A stretch of DNA of 48,483 bases from Dicyema japonicum (Eukaryota > Dicyemida > Rhombozoa > Dicyemidae), in NCBI GenBank assembly GCA_011109175.1, contig RDEW01000125.1:6981-55463 (forward strand), read 5' to 3'. The first letter of the stretch is position 1. The number at the start of each line of letters is the position of its first letter. Below the pieces are notes generated by a model, which saw nothing but the letters and a program-made list of their open reading frames with translations, was not told the origin of the DNA and made no database searches. Below are positions 21,601-30,899 of the stretch, piece after piece. A program made the translations under genes and the position numbers.

Positions 21601-22254
21601 CACATGAGACAATTTAATCAGTAAAACCAAACGATAGGGTTTTTTATCTAAAAATGACCAATAAGACTAACTTTTAGAAATTTTAATCTCACCTTGTTTT
21701 TACAACAGTACAATCCACCACAATTGCTTTTAGTATGATTATACTGTTTGGGAAATCTCCGTAAAGTTCTCTATTAGGAATATCCAAATAGACACAACAA
21801 TATTTGCCAGAATAGCATCCAACAGAATAACATCCACAGATAACATAATTTAGAGGACCCAAGAAATATTATAGTTATTAGCAATGTGTTTAGGGACGGG
21901 GAGACTCATGAACAAGTCAGCACTCATTAAGATCGCTTTTTCTTAGAATTAATAATGATTTAAATTTTTTTGCTACTTGATTTGATAAATTATTATTTAA
22001 ATTCGTAATTACCTGTGTTTTCGGTGGTAGAGTTTTCGAATTTGAAAAATCCGTATTTCTCCACATCGAATCACTTTTTGCTAATTTTCGAATTGAAAGT
22101 ATATCATTTCCATTAATTTTTACATTATTATAATAAAATAGAGGTCAATTTCTAACCTTCGAATCTTATACACTATCAAGCATGGATTATACTCTGGTTT
22201 GATGAAAATAAATTTATTTGAAAGTAATGGACTGCATTTATACGCAGTTAAATT

Positions 22255-22420
22255 AGCTATATCTCCGCTCAGCAGGACACACACTTATTTAAGTAAAGAA
22301 CAGTTATTATAACAAATCGTAGACGGAGAACCAATGAATGCTCTCCCCTTTTTTTCTATTTTGTTGAGTGTATGTCCTTTATAGACGATCCAGTTCCGCA
22401 ATGAAATTTCCTCTCTGATA
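22255..22420 (-). mobile_element. SINE, copy 2 (3' part)
   Basis: TTATTTAAGTAAAGAACAGT, ATCGTAGA..GAACCAATGA and a T-rich run match 32,812-32,935 in the same orientation. The outer end GCAGGACACAC matches the copy at 5,925. The tRNA-like head is absent. Confidence 0.55.
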
Positions 22421-22439
22421 CAAGCCGGTTCAGGCGGCG

Positions 22440-22783
22440 TAAACATTCGTCCGTGTTAGATAGGTCCAGGACTGAACCAGAGAGCGGTTCCTTTTGCCTT
22501 GTGGGGTTCCCAAGGCATGTGGGGCATGACCAACTTGGGAGACACTGAGCAGTCCGTCTTGTCAGCTTGTTGCACCAAGGTGTCCAAAATTTGGGCAACG
22601 GGAACATTGGATACTATATTTCCTCTTGTTTGCCTCTCCACAGATAATGCAGGAGATAGACGTGCGAGAAATATGCTCTTTGGGTTTCGGTGTTGGTTTC
22701 GGATCCTTTTCCATTGTCATGTTCAATCCAAAAAGTAGAACGGCCAATACACCACAACACCACAAAATATTTTTATTATACAA
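22440..22783 (-). mobile_element. PHD-finger LINE N-terminal piece
   Basis: The minus-strand frame 22,783-22,562 ends with SCIICGEANKRKYSIQCSRC, and the next residues are NFGHLG. After a frame change KLTRRTAQCLPSWSCPTCLG follows. The order C-x2-C, C-x2-C, H, then W-x-C-x2-C is a PHD finger like that at 39.7 kb. About 70 codons follow before the homology ends near a SINE. The piece begins 7 bp from the end of the C-terminal piece of another copy (22,784-23,885), a head-to-tail join. Confidence 0.65.
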
Positions 22784-23885
22784 TAAAATATTATTTATTA
22801 AGAGCGGCTGCTGACATCACGGAGTAAACGTTTCCGCGGACAACTGCGATACCAATTCCTTGCCTCAGCCAGACCGCTTCCCGCACGTCTTTCTTGCGGT
22901 GGGCCAATTTTCCACCGATTTCCTTTAGGAAAGAGGCTGTAATACTTCTTGCCGCACCAGACGTCTCGATTGCTACCGGTACAAAACGGTAGCGGTCTCC
23001 AATTTTCGCCATTTTTTTAATCTTGATTTTCTCGGCCAGATCGGTTGCCGATCCAGCAGACTGCGTCGAGCTGAGAATCATCGAGTTCGAAAAAGAATCC
23101 ACAACAGTGCAGTCCCATACGAGCGATTTTTCCTCAGTGAACGGAGAGATAGTTAACCCATCCGGTCTTTTCCCATCTCCGCGGTCCAATCCCACAGGCT
23201 CCAGTACTGCCGGGAAGCCTGCCGCTTCAAGAACTCGCATGACAATGTTGTCATAGCAGCTTGGCGGGGTGCACGAGAGCAGGTGCAGCCCTTTGGCATC
23301 GACAATCCCTCCACAGCGACATTGGTGTTCGACGCAAACATCAGCTCCCAGACATTGTGCGATCCCAATCCGAATACAGTCATCGTCCAATAGGGTCCTC
23401 AGGGAGGACACGGGAGTGCATCCAGCCACGGTCCACTTCCATGGTTGGCGGCGGACACGAGGCATGCAAGACAATGCTGATTGGCCTCAGACTTTAACAC
23501 GTCGAAGATATTCTTAGAGTAGATATCATCCCAGTCACGTTGCTTCGAAGGATCGTTCGGCATATCCAAACCAGTTTCACACCATTCGCGACGAGCTTCG
23601 TCGAAGACTCTTTCCAAGAAAGTCCGGTTGTTGAACGTAGGATTTCTTGAACCAAAAGGCTTCCACTTGAGAGCGATGACACAAATGCTAGATAGGCGAT
23701 CTCAGCGCCGACCTGAAACTTGTTCCTCCGAGCCGTGTAGGTAGCTTGCATTGGTTCCAACTCGGCACATAAAAGTGGATGTTTAGAAGCAATTCAGCTG
23801 ATTTTCTCAATGTCCTATTTAGTGACAGGAGGATGTCACGATGTTTGAAGCAGGGAGAACATCGGAGAGCATATAAGTGTTTGGT
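22784..23885 (-). mobile_element. PHD-finger LINE, copy B: RT thumb, zinc motif, R2-like endonuclease
   Basis: The minus strand starts in the RT thumb (LYALRCSPCFKHRDILLSLN, RTLRKSAELLLNIHF, LPTRLGG). It continues ERVFDEARREWCETGLDMPN, QHCLACLVSAANHG, and then the 227-codon frame 23,474-22,791. In that frame C52-x-C54, H64 and C68 form a zinc motif; GKRPDG and VWDCTVVD supply P104-D105 and D121. This PD...D layout is that of the R2-type restriction-like endonuclease that nicks target DNA. The C-terminus is IGIAVVRGNVYSVMSAAALN. It is 5'-truncated near 23,885, has frame changes, and ends at AATAAATAATATTTTATTG. Confidence 0.85.
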
Positions 23886-23991
23886 CAAAAAAACTCCTTA
23901 AATGTAATTGAATCTAAAAATTAAAAAAATTAAAATCTATATTTGAACTTTATCAGCTAAAATTTGTGTTACTCTCACCACAAAGAGTATC

Positions 23992-23993
<2 letters not shown>

Positions 23994-24035
<42 letters not shown>
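23994..24035. repeat. 42-nt poly(T) tract
   Basis: An uninterrupted run of 42 T. On the minus strand it is a poly(A) run with AATAAA about 70 nt upstream (near 24,105), consistent with the tail of a retroposed transcript on that strand. Nothing upstream is recognisable (24,050-24,590), so slippage expansion is equally possible. Confidence 0.8.
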
Positions 24036-24038
<3 letters not shown>

Positions 24039-24599
24039 GCAAGAAAGTAAGTCTTGTGTTATCACTAAAGTATGTCGATGTTTTGAAGACTTTCTTAGTT
24101 TATTTTTGTAAACCTATAAGTCGGCTAAATATTAGAGTCCACGTAATTCACCTAATAAATGTTTTCAAAGTTTCCTAAAATTAATAATAATTTAAAAAAA
24201 ATGAAGACTACAATACTAATATAGTTAGTATTCACTGTGAAAACACAAAAAGTACTATTGTAAGTTACAAAAAATCATAGAATTGACAAAAGTTGTTACT
24301 AAACTTTTAGCATGTGTCTCAATAAGTCAGATGTGTTAAAAATAATGATTATCGCGCCAAATGTTTTATATTAGTGATATACTGATTATTTGGTAAGCCT
24401 CCGTATTATATCGGGAACTGACCTGTCTCGATAGAAAAAACAATTACCCAAATTGGTAGTATTGAAAGCTCTCTAAGGGTTAAAATTTATTTAAATTAGT
24501 AGGAAATTAATTATTCTTATGAATAACATGCAAATATTTCAATTTACTGCATTTGGCGTTGACACGTAATTATAAAATTATTTTGGCTGTTGTTCGACG

Positions 24600-25285
24600 A
24601 CCTCAGCCGAGTCTACTTTCTAAGACAAAAATAATTTTGGACGATCTGAACGGCTATTTCACTCTGGAAATCAGCATTTAGCTAATCACCTTCAGAATCA
24701 CTGAGTCGCTGTTCATGGAATCTTATAGATGTAGTCACTCCAGACATGGTAGCAGAGACCAAATAGTTAAGCTCACCATATGTAAAAGTAGTCAACTTGT
24801 GGGCTCTGAAACAAATATCATAGAGGGCTTCATTATCAATGCAGTAATTTTGACCAGTGTACACAACAAGCTGATGCATTGAGAGTATTGAATTGTAAAG
24901 CTCGGTAACTGTAACATAGACCTATAAGATGGGTAATCCACTAAAACTCGCCTTACGAGAAGAAACGGCAGAGAAAGTGTTCATAATTCGATCAGGAAAT
25001 TCCTCTTTAACACAAAGAATGATCAGATATCACATTCCTGATACAGTTCCACCTCCTGGTAGATGAGTGTGCTGGAATTCCTGGAAGCAGTCACTCCTTT
25101 CGGCCTCTTTTAGAACAACATCCAAATCAGAGACGACCTATTTTGTCATTCTGTACAATGTCCTTTTACCCAGTTTTTCCGGTCTCTGACTGTCCAAATA
25201 TCTGAATCCATGGTTCCAGGTTCCAAGTCAGCTAAGATGAATCTGGTATATCTCCCGCTCATATTAAAACGTAGTCTACACTCAA
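24600..25285 (-). pseudogene. Beta-tubulin pseudogene
   Basis: Read leftward, the tubulin order is clear despite stops: FILADLEPGTMDS (25,241-25,203), then [29 protein letters not shown] with the signature GGGTVSGM (25,056-25,033), EEFPDRIMNTFSAV, and the 65-codon frame 24,879-24,682. That frame holds [20 protein letters not shown] and [15 protein letters not shown]. These correspond to roughly residues 55-245 of beta-tubulin, with a deletion between MDS and the GAGNNWAKGHY region. Tubulin is the microtubule subunit; GGGTGSG binds GTP, here with G to V. LNADF and a remnant of the next helix follow before homology is lost near 24,600. No intron is evident. Several stops show that it is dead. 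Confidence 0.9.
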
Positions 25286-25689
25286 CTACCTGCAGCCTCG
25301 TAGACATTTCCCAGAACTAACACAAAAAATCCCCAGATAATTTATAGTCCATGCCTCTTCTGCTCTAATAAAAACGTGGATTTCTAGACGCATGTAACCT
25401 ACCAAACAACTTCTTCTATTACATCATTCACAGATATCTTTAAAACTCTACAAAATAGGAGTAAGATGTGCACTCTAACATTTAATCACTAAAAGAGTTT
25501 AACAAACATCCTTGCCCTTATTTTTAAATTCCACTAAAACAACTTGGGTCGTGGGATTCTAAAGTTAAAATTATTTCTAATAATTCCTGCGTGGTCAGGA
25601 GATATCTAAGTATGTAATACAGCAGGTTCTTTCAAGTAGTTAATTTTTTTATTTTAATTTCTATTATTATCAACGTGGTCATTATGTGT
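25286..25689. other. Spacer between two gene relics
   Basis: No coding signal continues from either neighbour; AT-rich. Confidence 0.5.
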
Positions 25690-27390
25690 TCATAAAACTT
25701 AAGATTTTAAGATTTAATCGGCTATGTGCCTCGTGGATCAGCAGACTGCCAAGTCTGCTCGCCTGGATGTCTTCGATGTCACCAAACTGAGCGTCTCCAA
25801 CATTGAACAGAGTCGGGAGTGACAAAATCTTGAAACTAAATAAGCGATGACTTGAGCGGTCTCGAGTCAATTAAGGCGGTTTTTTTCAAATCTTTGGTGA
25901 ATACGTTGGCGGTCTCTTTGATCACATAGTCGCTCTCCATTCGGTACTTCAAATAGTTGAGAAACCAGGGGAGGAAATGAAGAAAGTGGCCATCCTGGCG
26001 GATATTCCAGGGGACAGACTCTAGGATTACAGGCCATAAACCTTGTATGAGGTCATCGGGGCACACTAAGAAGTTAGCAAAAAACGCACTTGCGTTGAAA
26101 AAAACAGTTTCTGGTTTTCCTCGATTCTGGATCCTTGCAATTAGCCGATCATACTCTTCCTTAAGCACATGGACGTCGGTCTTCTTGATCATCTGGGTTC
26201 GGGATCAATCTACCGATGTTATGAGCCTCATCCAAGACCACCACAGAATTCTCAGACAGTCCCTTTGCTACCGGACCGGCCACGTGGAGGTCTAGCAGAT
26301 AGAAGTAATTATGTTATGTTGTCCAATTAAGTCGTGTCCGACCCTTGGAGATCTCATGAACGAGTTTCCTCCACTCTTCCCGATCCGTTGCAATTTGGAG
26401 TAGCTTGATATAGGCTTTCCCGTGACGTCTTTCACCGTGGATAGCCACCGAGTCCTCGGTCGGCCAGGTCTTCTCTTCCCAGTAATATTTGCTCAGCATA
26501 ATGGTTCTTTCAGTGAATCAGAGCGAGCAACATGCCAAAGAACGCCAATCTGTGTTTTACGATTCTTCCTTCTAGCGAATGTCCGTCTCTACCCGTTGAG
26601 TACATCGATGTTTGTTATTTGGAACTCCAAGGGATTAGCAGTAATTAAAGAACACAATCTAGGCCGTCGATAGATAAAATGAGAAAAAAAACCCGACAAA
26701 ATTTTTGCCAAAAAGTAAAGGCAGACTCCTCGTTGTCTCCCAAATCCTTCAAATCGTACTAAATCAGTAACTTCAACAGGAGATCAGGTCATACACGCCG
26801 ATTGGAAGTGAGACCGACCCCAAGGTCTAGAATTTAAGTCTAAGTAAACTTCAAAAAACGGACAGACTGAAACCTATTGATCCTCAGAACTTGATCCCTG
26901 TTGGCCTGGTAAGTCAAGTTATAACACTTATAGTCCACAGTATTGTCTCCACGTGGTGGGAAAACTAACAGTCAGAAACTAGAATTACTTATGGGTTAAT
27001 GCAGAGGTTTTTACGGGCACTGAGAACAACGGCGGACAGTAGAAACTCCTTTCTGAGAACCTTTCAATAATACTTTGGAATCCGACTGAGTTCGCTGATT
27101 GTCTGGGCTAAGAAAAACAGATCAACCTTGTTTAGCTCGGGGACTGTTCTAGAACAGTATATGATGTGTCAATCTTCCCGGGATAGTGCTGTAAATTAGC
27201 TGTGTTGGCATACAAAATAGTATGGCAACCAACAAGAGAAAATTGTGACCGTTTTCCTGTGCCCGAAGACATTTCAAGGATGGAGTGTGAGCGCTGGTCG
27301 AGAGATCTCTTCAATTGGACCATGTAAGCGAATTGCCTGGAGTAAATATATTGGTAACGAAATAGAACTTCTAAATCTTCGATTTTGAAT
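25690..27390 (-). pseudogene. XPD/ERCC2 (TFIIH helicase) pseudogene, split by an RTE
   Basis: XPD is the 5'-3' helicase of TFIIH, used in nucleotide-excision repair and transcription. The relic reads leftward from its N-terminus: DLEVLFRYQYIY and QFAYMVQLKRSLD, the Walker A EMSSGTGK (27,275-27,251), and the four iron-sulphur cysteines: RKNLC (27,003), KCYNL (about 26,925), SVCPFF (26,864) and GVCLYF (26,723). Then come VFFNYFYLLD across the insertion, the DEAHNI box (26,232-26,215), and the arch domain in the 118-codon frame 26,192-25,836 (KEEYDRLIARI, ILESVPWNIRQDGHFLHFLP). Homology fades near 25,690, before helicase domain 2. There are many stops and frame shifts, and about 30 residues after DEAHNI are missing. 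An RTE sits at 26,312-26,640. No introns are needed to explain the order. Confidence 0.9.
26312..26640 (-). mobile_element. RTE-like LINE fragment inserted in XPD
   Basis: About 85-90% identical by eye to 17,153-17,480: both end RLNWTT, contain LLQIATDR and E.W.KLVHE, and have the ATGTTATGTTGTCC 3' terminus. It is 5'-truncated, with the homology starting at the LLRIPW region. The 7-bp repeat GTAATTA flanks it at 26,305-26,311 and 26,641-26,647. Taking one copy of the repeat away brings VFFN and YFYLLD of XPD together in one frame. Confidence 0.85.
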
Positions 27391-27427
27391 CTATTTTGTG
27401 TTGTATTAAATTCACACTTAATTCAAT

Positions 27428-28240
27428 GTGATTTTAAATATATTATTTTTCAAATTACTAATTATCAAAAAAAATTATGTTGTTCGCGTGGCGTCATGTG
27501 GCTCACCAGAAATGGTGTCACCAGTCCAAGAAGGAACGAAAAGAGCCAACAGCTTCTCCCCGCCGTCCGGTGGTTTCCACAACTCGTGTGTCTTCGACCG
27601 CCATTTGTCCAGAATTCTGATTCTTTTATGTGGAGACGTCGGAACCAATCCTGGGCCATGGAAAGATTTGACAATTATACAACTTAATACGAATGGGATC
27701 AGGAGGAAAATCTTTGAACTCCGGGCACTCCTCCGCGAAATTGGGCTGATCTCGCTTTAATACAGGACTCCAAGTTATCTCCCTCCATACCAACACCCTT
27801 TTTTCGGATACACAGTGATCCGTAAAGACCGTCAGGAAGGACGCGGAGGAGGACTACTTACTATTAAAAGAATGATATTCCTATTATGGATACAACTCAA
27901 CGGACCTCAGTGCTTCTTGGCTCCGATAAGCCTTTGGAGCAGATTACTGTCAAAATCGAGTTATTCCCGTCCTTTTGGATCCATTTGGCTAATTTATGTA
28001 TTTCTCTTACACCTTGATTCATCACACATTTCAACATTGAAAAATCAACTGTTATGTGGGGATCTCAATGCACGACATCAGTTTGGCTCACTTCTGATAA
28101 CCGAAGAGAATCATTGTAAATTATTTTCCTGACCTGATTATATTGAACAACCCTAACTCACATACGAGGACTTCATTAAAACACTATGCTCACCTTCCCT
28201 GACTGGACTCATTTCCTATGCTCACCTTCCCTGACTGAAA
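27428..28240 (+). mobile_element. LINE 5' part: leader, 2A-like motif, AP-endonuclease domain
   Basis: The frame at 27,428-27,760 gives a leader (VRVASCGSPEMVSPVQEGTK ... GGFHNSCVF), the 2A-like GDVGTNPGP (27,632-27,658) and the start of the AP-endonuclease domain: LTIIQLNTNGIRRKIFELRA. With one or two frame changes it continues GYTVIRKDRQ, GGRGGGLLTI and CGDLNARHQFGS (about 28,045-28,090). The latter is the 'GDLNAHH' active-site box of jockey/CR1-type endonucleases, here with H to R. NNPNSHTRTSLKH follows. The AP endonuclease nicks target DNA to prime reverse transcription. The RT that should follow is missing. A minus-strand RT piece starts at 28,245 instead. The 5' edge lies about 40 bp from the XPD relic's N-terminus. 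Confidence 0.85.
27632..27658 (+). other. 2A-like ribosome-skipping motif (GDVGTNPGP)
   Basis: Residues 69-77 of the leader frame read GDVGTNPGP, preceded by RILILLC. The 2A consensus is D(V/I)ExNPGP with a hydrophobic stretch before it. Everything fits except E to G at the fourth position of the nonapeptide. Such motifs at the start of APE-type LINE proteins are known, for example in trypanosomes, sea urchins and molluscs. They make ribosomes skip the bond between the last G and P. A degenerate version of the region lies on the minus strand at about 19,230-19,260. Confidence 0.8.
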
Positions 28241-28244
28241 TCAT

Positions 28245-28990
28245 CGTACCACACACTATCGAAGGCCTTGGAAATATCCAATCACATTACGTTCAACTGT
28301 CTTTTGCATTTTATTTCTCTTAACACATTCATATACATTTGGTATATATAATCAGTGCAGAATTTCCTGGTCTGAAACTCAGGAAACGTTCTCTTCTATA
28401 TCCCGACACTACTTCTTGAAGATAATTCGCTCAATGATCTTGGATATCGAGAATATAAGACTGATCAGGCTACAATTGATAGGGTCACTCCTCGACTTTC
28501 CTGGTTTGAGAACCATTCTGACGGTAAAGTTCTTCCACCATATTGGGATATATCCATACTTTATAGTTGCGTTGAATAAACTTTGTAAAACGAGCATCAA
28601 GGACTCCACGCTTTTTTTGAACATTTTCATGCTGACGAGATTAAAACCAAGAGCATTGGTCTTGCATGCTTTAACTGCTGTCTTGATCTCCTCAAGGGTA
28701 ATTTCTTTTCAATTTCCCTGAGGTCATCCAGTCAGTGTCCAAGACAATTTCCTAGCGTCGATCTTGCGGCCCGTAAGTCTCTTGTAAACTTTCCAGATTG
28801 AAGGATTTTTGGCGTCCAATTTGGTTGCCTCGTTCCTTCACTTGCGCCCCATATCCATTTTTTATTTCTCTTCAATGGCTTCTTTAGTTAATCTAAGTTG
28901 TTCTGTAAGCGTCATTCGGTCCATCTGATCCACACACCGTCTTTGCTTCATTCTCAAGCGATTTCTTTCTTTAATTAGTTTCAAGGTTAT
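28245..28990 (-). mobile_element. Jockey/CR1-like LINE RT piece (linker to motif A)
   Basis: Minus strand from 28,990: LIKERNRLRMKQRRCVDQMD, EQLRLTKEAIEEK, NPSIWKVYKRLTGRKI, and ITLEEIKTAVKACKTNALGF. Then the frame 28,630-28,409 gives LFNATIKYGYIP.WWK, LKPGKSRSDPINCSLISLI and SISKIIERIIF, and lastly LDISKAFDSVW near 28,250. This is linker, RT fingers and motif A, with the first catalytic Asp kept. Palm motifs B and C are absent. It lies inverted against the endonuclease part at its right edge (28,240). Confidence 0.85.
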
Positions 28991-29611
28991 AGGTGAAATA
29001 TATTACTGTTTCCATTCGAGAATTTTTTATTTACATATAGCTTCAACACCAATCAAAAAATTTTCAAATTTTCTGAAATTAATAAAAAATTTTTAATATT
29101 GTTTTAATAAAGCATAAATTTTTCAATTAAAGGCCTATAATTTTTTTACATTTATTAAATTAATATTGTTTCCTTGCAAGCTAATTTACTTGATTGATTT
29201 TATGAAAAATATTTGGTAGATAAGCAATAAATATATCAGTAAATAATTTTTTGGAAAAAGATCGTGCACGTGGTCTAGCTCCTGCGAAGTGCCTGTAGCT
29301 ATATTCAATTATTGACAAAAGGTTTCTTCTGGAACCTCAACAGCCCGGACTTGTATTCTTATTAATGTTCAATGTTGTATGTATATGTTACTGTCAATTT
29401 GTGTAATCATTCAATTCATGACTGAAAGTTTATAAGTTTAATTCAGTCAAACCAGTGGTTCAACAAGTTTTAGGGTTCCGCGAAATTTATTATAAATTAT
29501 TTAATAATAGTTTTTAATTATTAAAATATATTAAACATCCACGCGTATATCTTGTTTCTGTTTTGGTTTAATTAGTCAATTTATAAGATTTTTAATTTTT
29601 ATTTATTTATT
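28991..29611. other. AT-rich spacer
   Basis: No gene, repeat or motif recognised. Confidence 0.5.
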
Positions 29612-30310
29612 TTATTTTATTAACCCCGAAATCACGAAGAAGAGGATAAAGGTATCGTCTAATTAAGTGATCCCGGTATCCATACCACTCCTTTTCCTGT
29701 GGTTAGTGTTGGAGTCCTGGATTAATCTCTACAGCGGGATGGTTTCTTCTCATATCTCGGGCAGGCGTCCATATATATAGTCTGATGTGCGGTCCGATAG
29801 GATGGTCAGAGGACTTTGCGATCTTAAAGAAGTCCCGGTGACGTTCCGTATGGTATTCCATGATTGGGGGGACATTTAGTGTTCCCTGAATTAACAAGGT
29901 GGATGTCTTTTTTGACGATCTCAATAAAATCCTGAGACATCGATTTTGTAAAACCTCCAGCTTGCTCTGTGCAGATATTGATAAGGGGGCAATCCATGCA
30001 GCACAAGCGTGCTCGATTCTAGGTAGAACGAATTGTTTGCATAGAAACTTTAACGATGGGCGGGATGATACTGGAGAGTGAGTGATCGCCTTGAGAATTC
30101 CAATTTTTTTTGATCCTCGCGGTTACTAGGTCCAGTTGATGGGTGAATGTAAGTAGGGCATCCAGGATGACTTCAAGGATTAAAAGGGTTTTCTGAATGG
30201 GAAGCGAAAAGTCAAACGTCATTACATGTGACTTTCCTGATGATATATTCAGACGGTTCTACAGAAACCAAAGACCCATCTGGTTTAGTAGTTAAAGTAA
30301 TACCAGCAAA
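29612..30310 (-). mobile_element. LINE 3' part with terminal hairpin
   Basis: Minus strand: FAGITLTTKPDGSLVSVEPS (a decayed RT motif C, where YADDI is expected), then LPIQKTLLILEVILDALLTF, DLVTARIKKNW and IIPPIVKVSMQTIRST, the thumb. Frame 30,006-29,824 and its neighbours carry the C-terminal part. It ends with the hairpin CCGGGATCAC/GTGATTTCGG (minus strand of 29,667-29,676 and 29,626-29,635) and then GGGTTAATAAA. The hairpin and end match those at 9.9 and 19.2 kb. Confidence 0.65.
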
Positions 30311-30899
30311 TCTAACATCAATTGAATATTAACATCTTATTGACATCAGAATCAACGTCAAATCAGATATATAAAATGAATCCATTTTTAATATTTGGAA
30401 TGCATACAATTCACAATATCCTGATATCTCAAAAAAGGCTATACGTAAACTATTACCTTTTCCAACAACTTACTTATGCGATTCGGGGTTTTCAATATAT
30501 CATCTACAAAACAAAATAGAGAAATAAACTCAATGCTTCCGCTAATATGAGAATAGATTTGTCAAAATAACTCCCAACGTTACACAACTAATGCTCACAT
30601 TAAAATTGTTTTAGGTTACGATTAATAATAATAATTATTACGATTATGTTTTAACTAAAATTGTAATAATTGAATTGGAAGGGTTCTGCAAAAAATAAAT
30701 TAACCCAAAAGGGTTCCGCGACCACCTAAGGTTGGAACCACTGGTCCAGACAATTCACGAAATTACTGAATATTTTTTAGTAATTTCGTGAATTGACTGA
30801 AATTCTTAGTCATTTCATAATTGACTAATTACACAAAGATTACACAAATGATTACACAAATTGGATACAACATATATATAAGCAGAACCAACTAAAAAA
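30311..30899. other. No recognisable gene
   Basis: AT-rich. An imperfect inverted repeat built on AGTAATTTCGTGAATTGACT lies at about 30,745-30,800. A 65-codon plus-strand frame at 30,322-30,519 looks like chance. Confidence 0.35.

Noticed and set aside
23023-23517. Plus-strand open frames over the PHD-LINE copies (also at 38,467-39,116 and 39,403-39,846)
   Set aside because: They mirror conserved minus-strand coding sequence in GC-richer DNA and have no motifs of their own.
27428-28990. Twin-priming inversion of one LINE insertion
   Set aside because: In twin priming the inverted piece is the 5' part upstream of the 3' part. Here the RT piece is inverted downstream of the endonuclease and lacks a 3' end.
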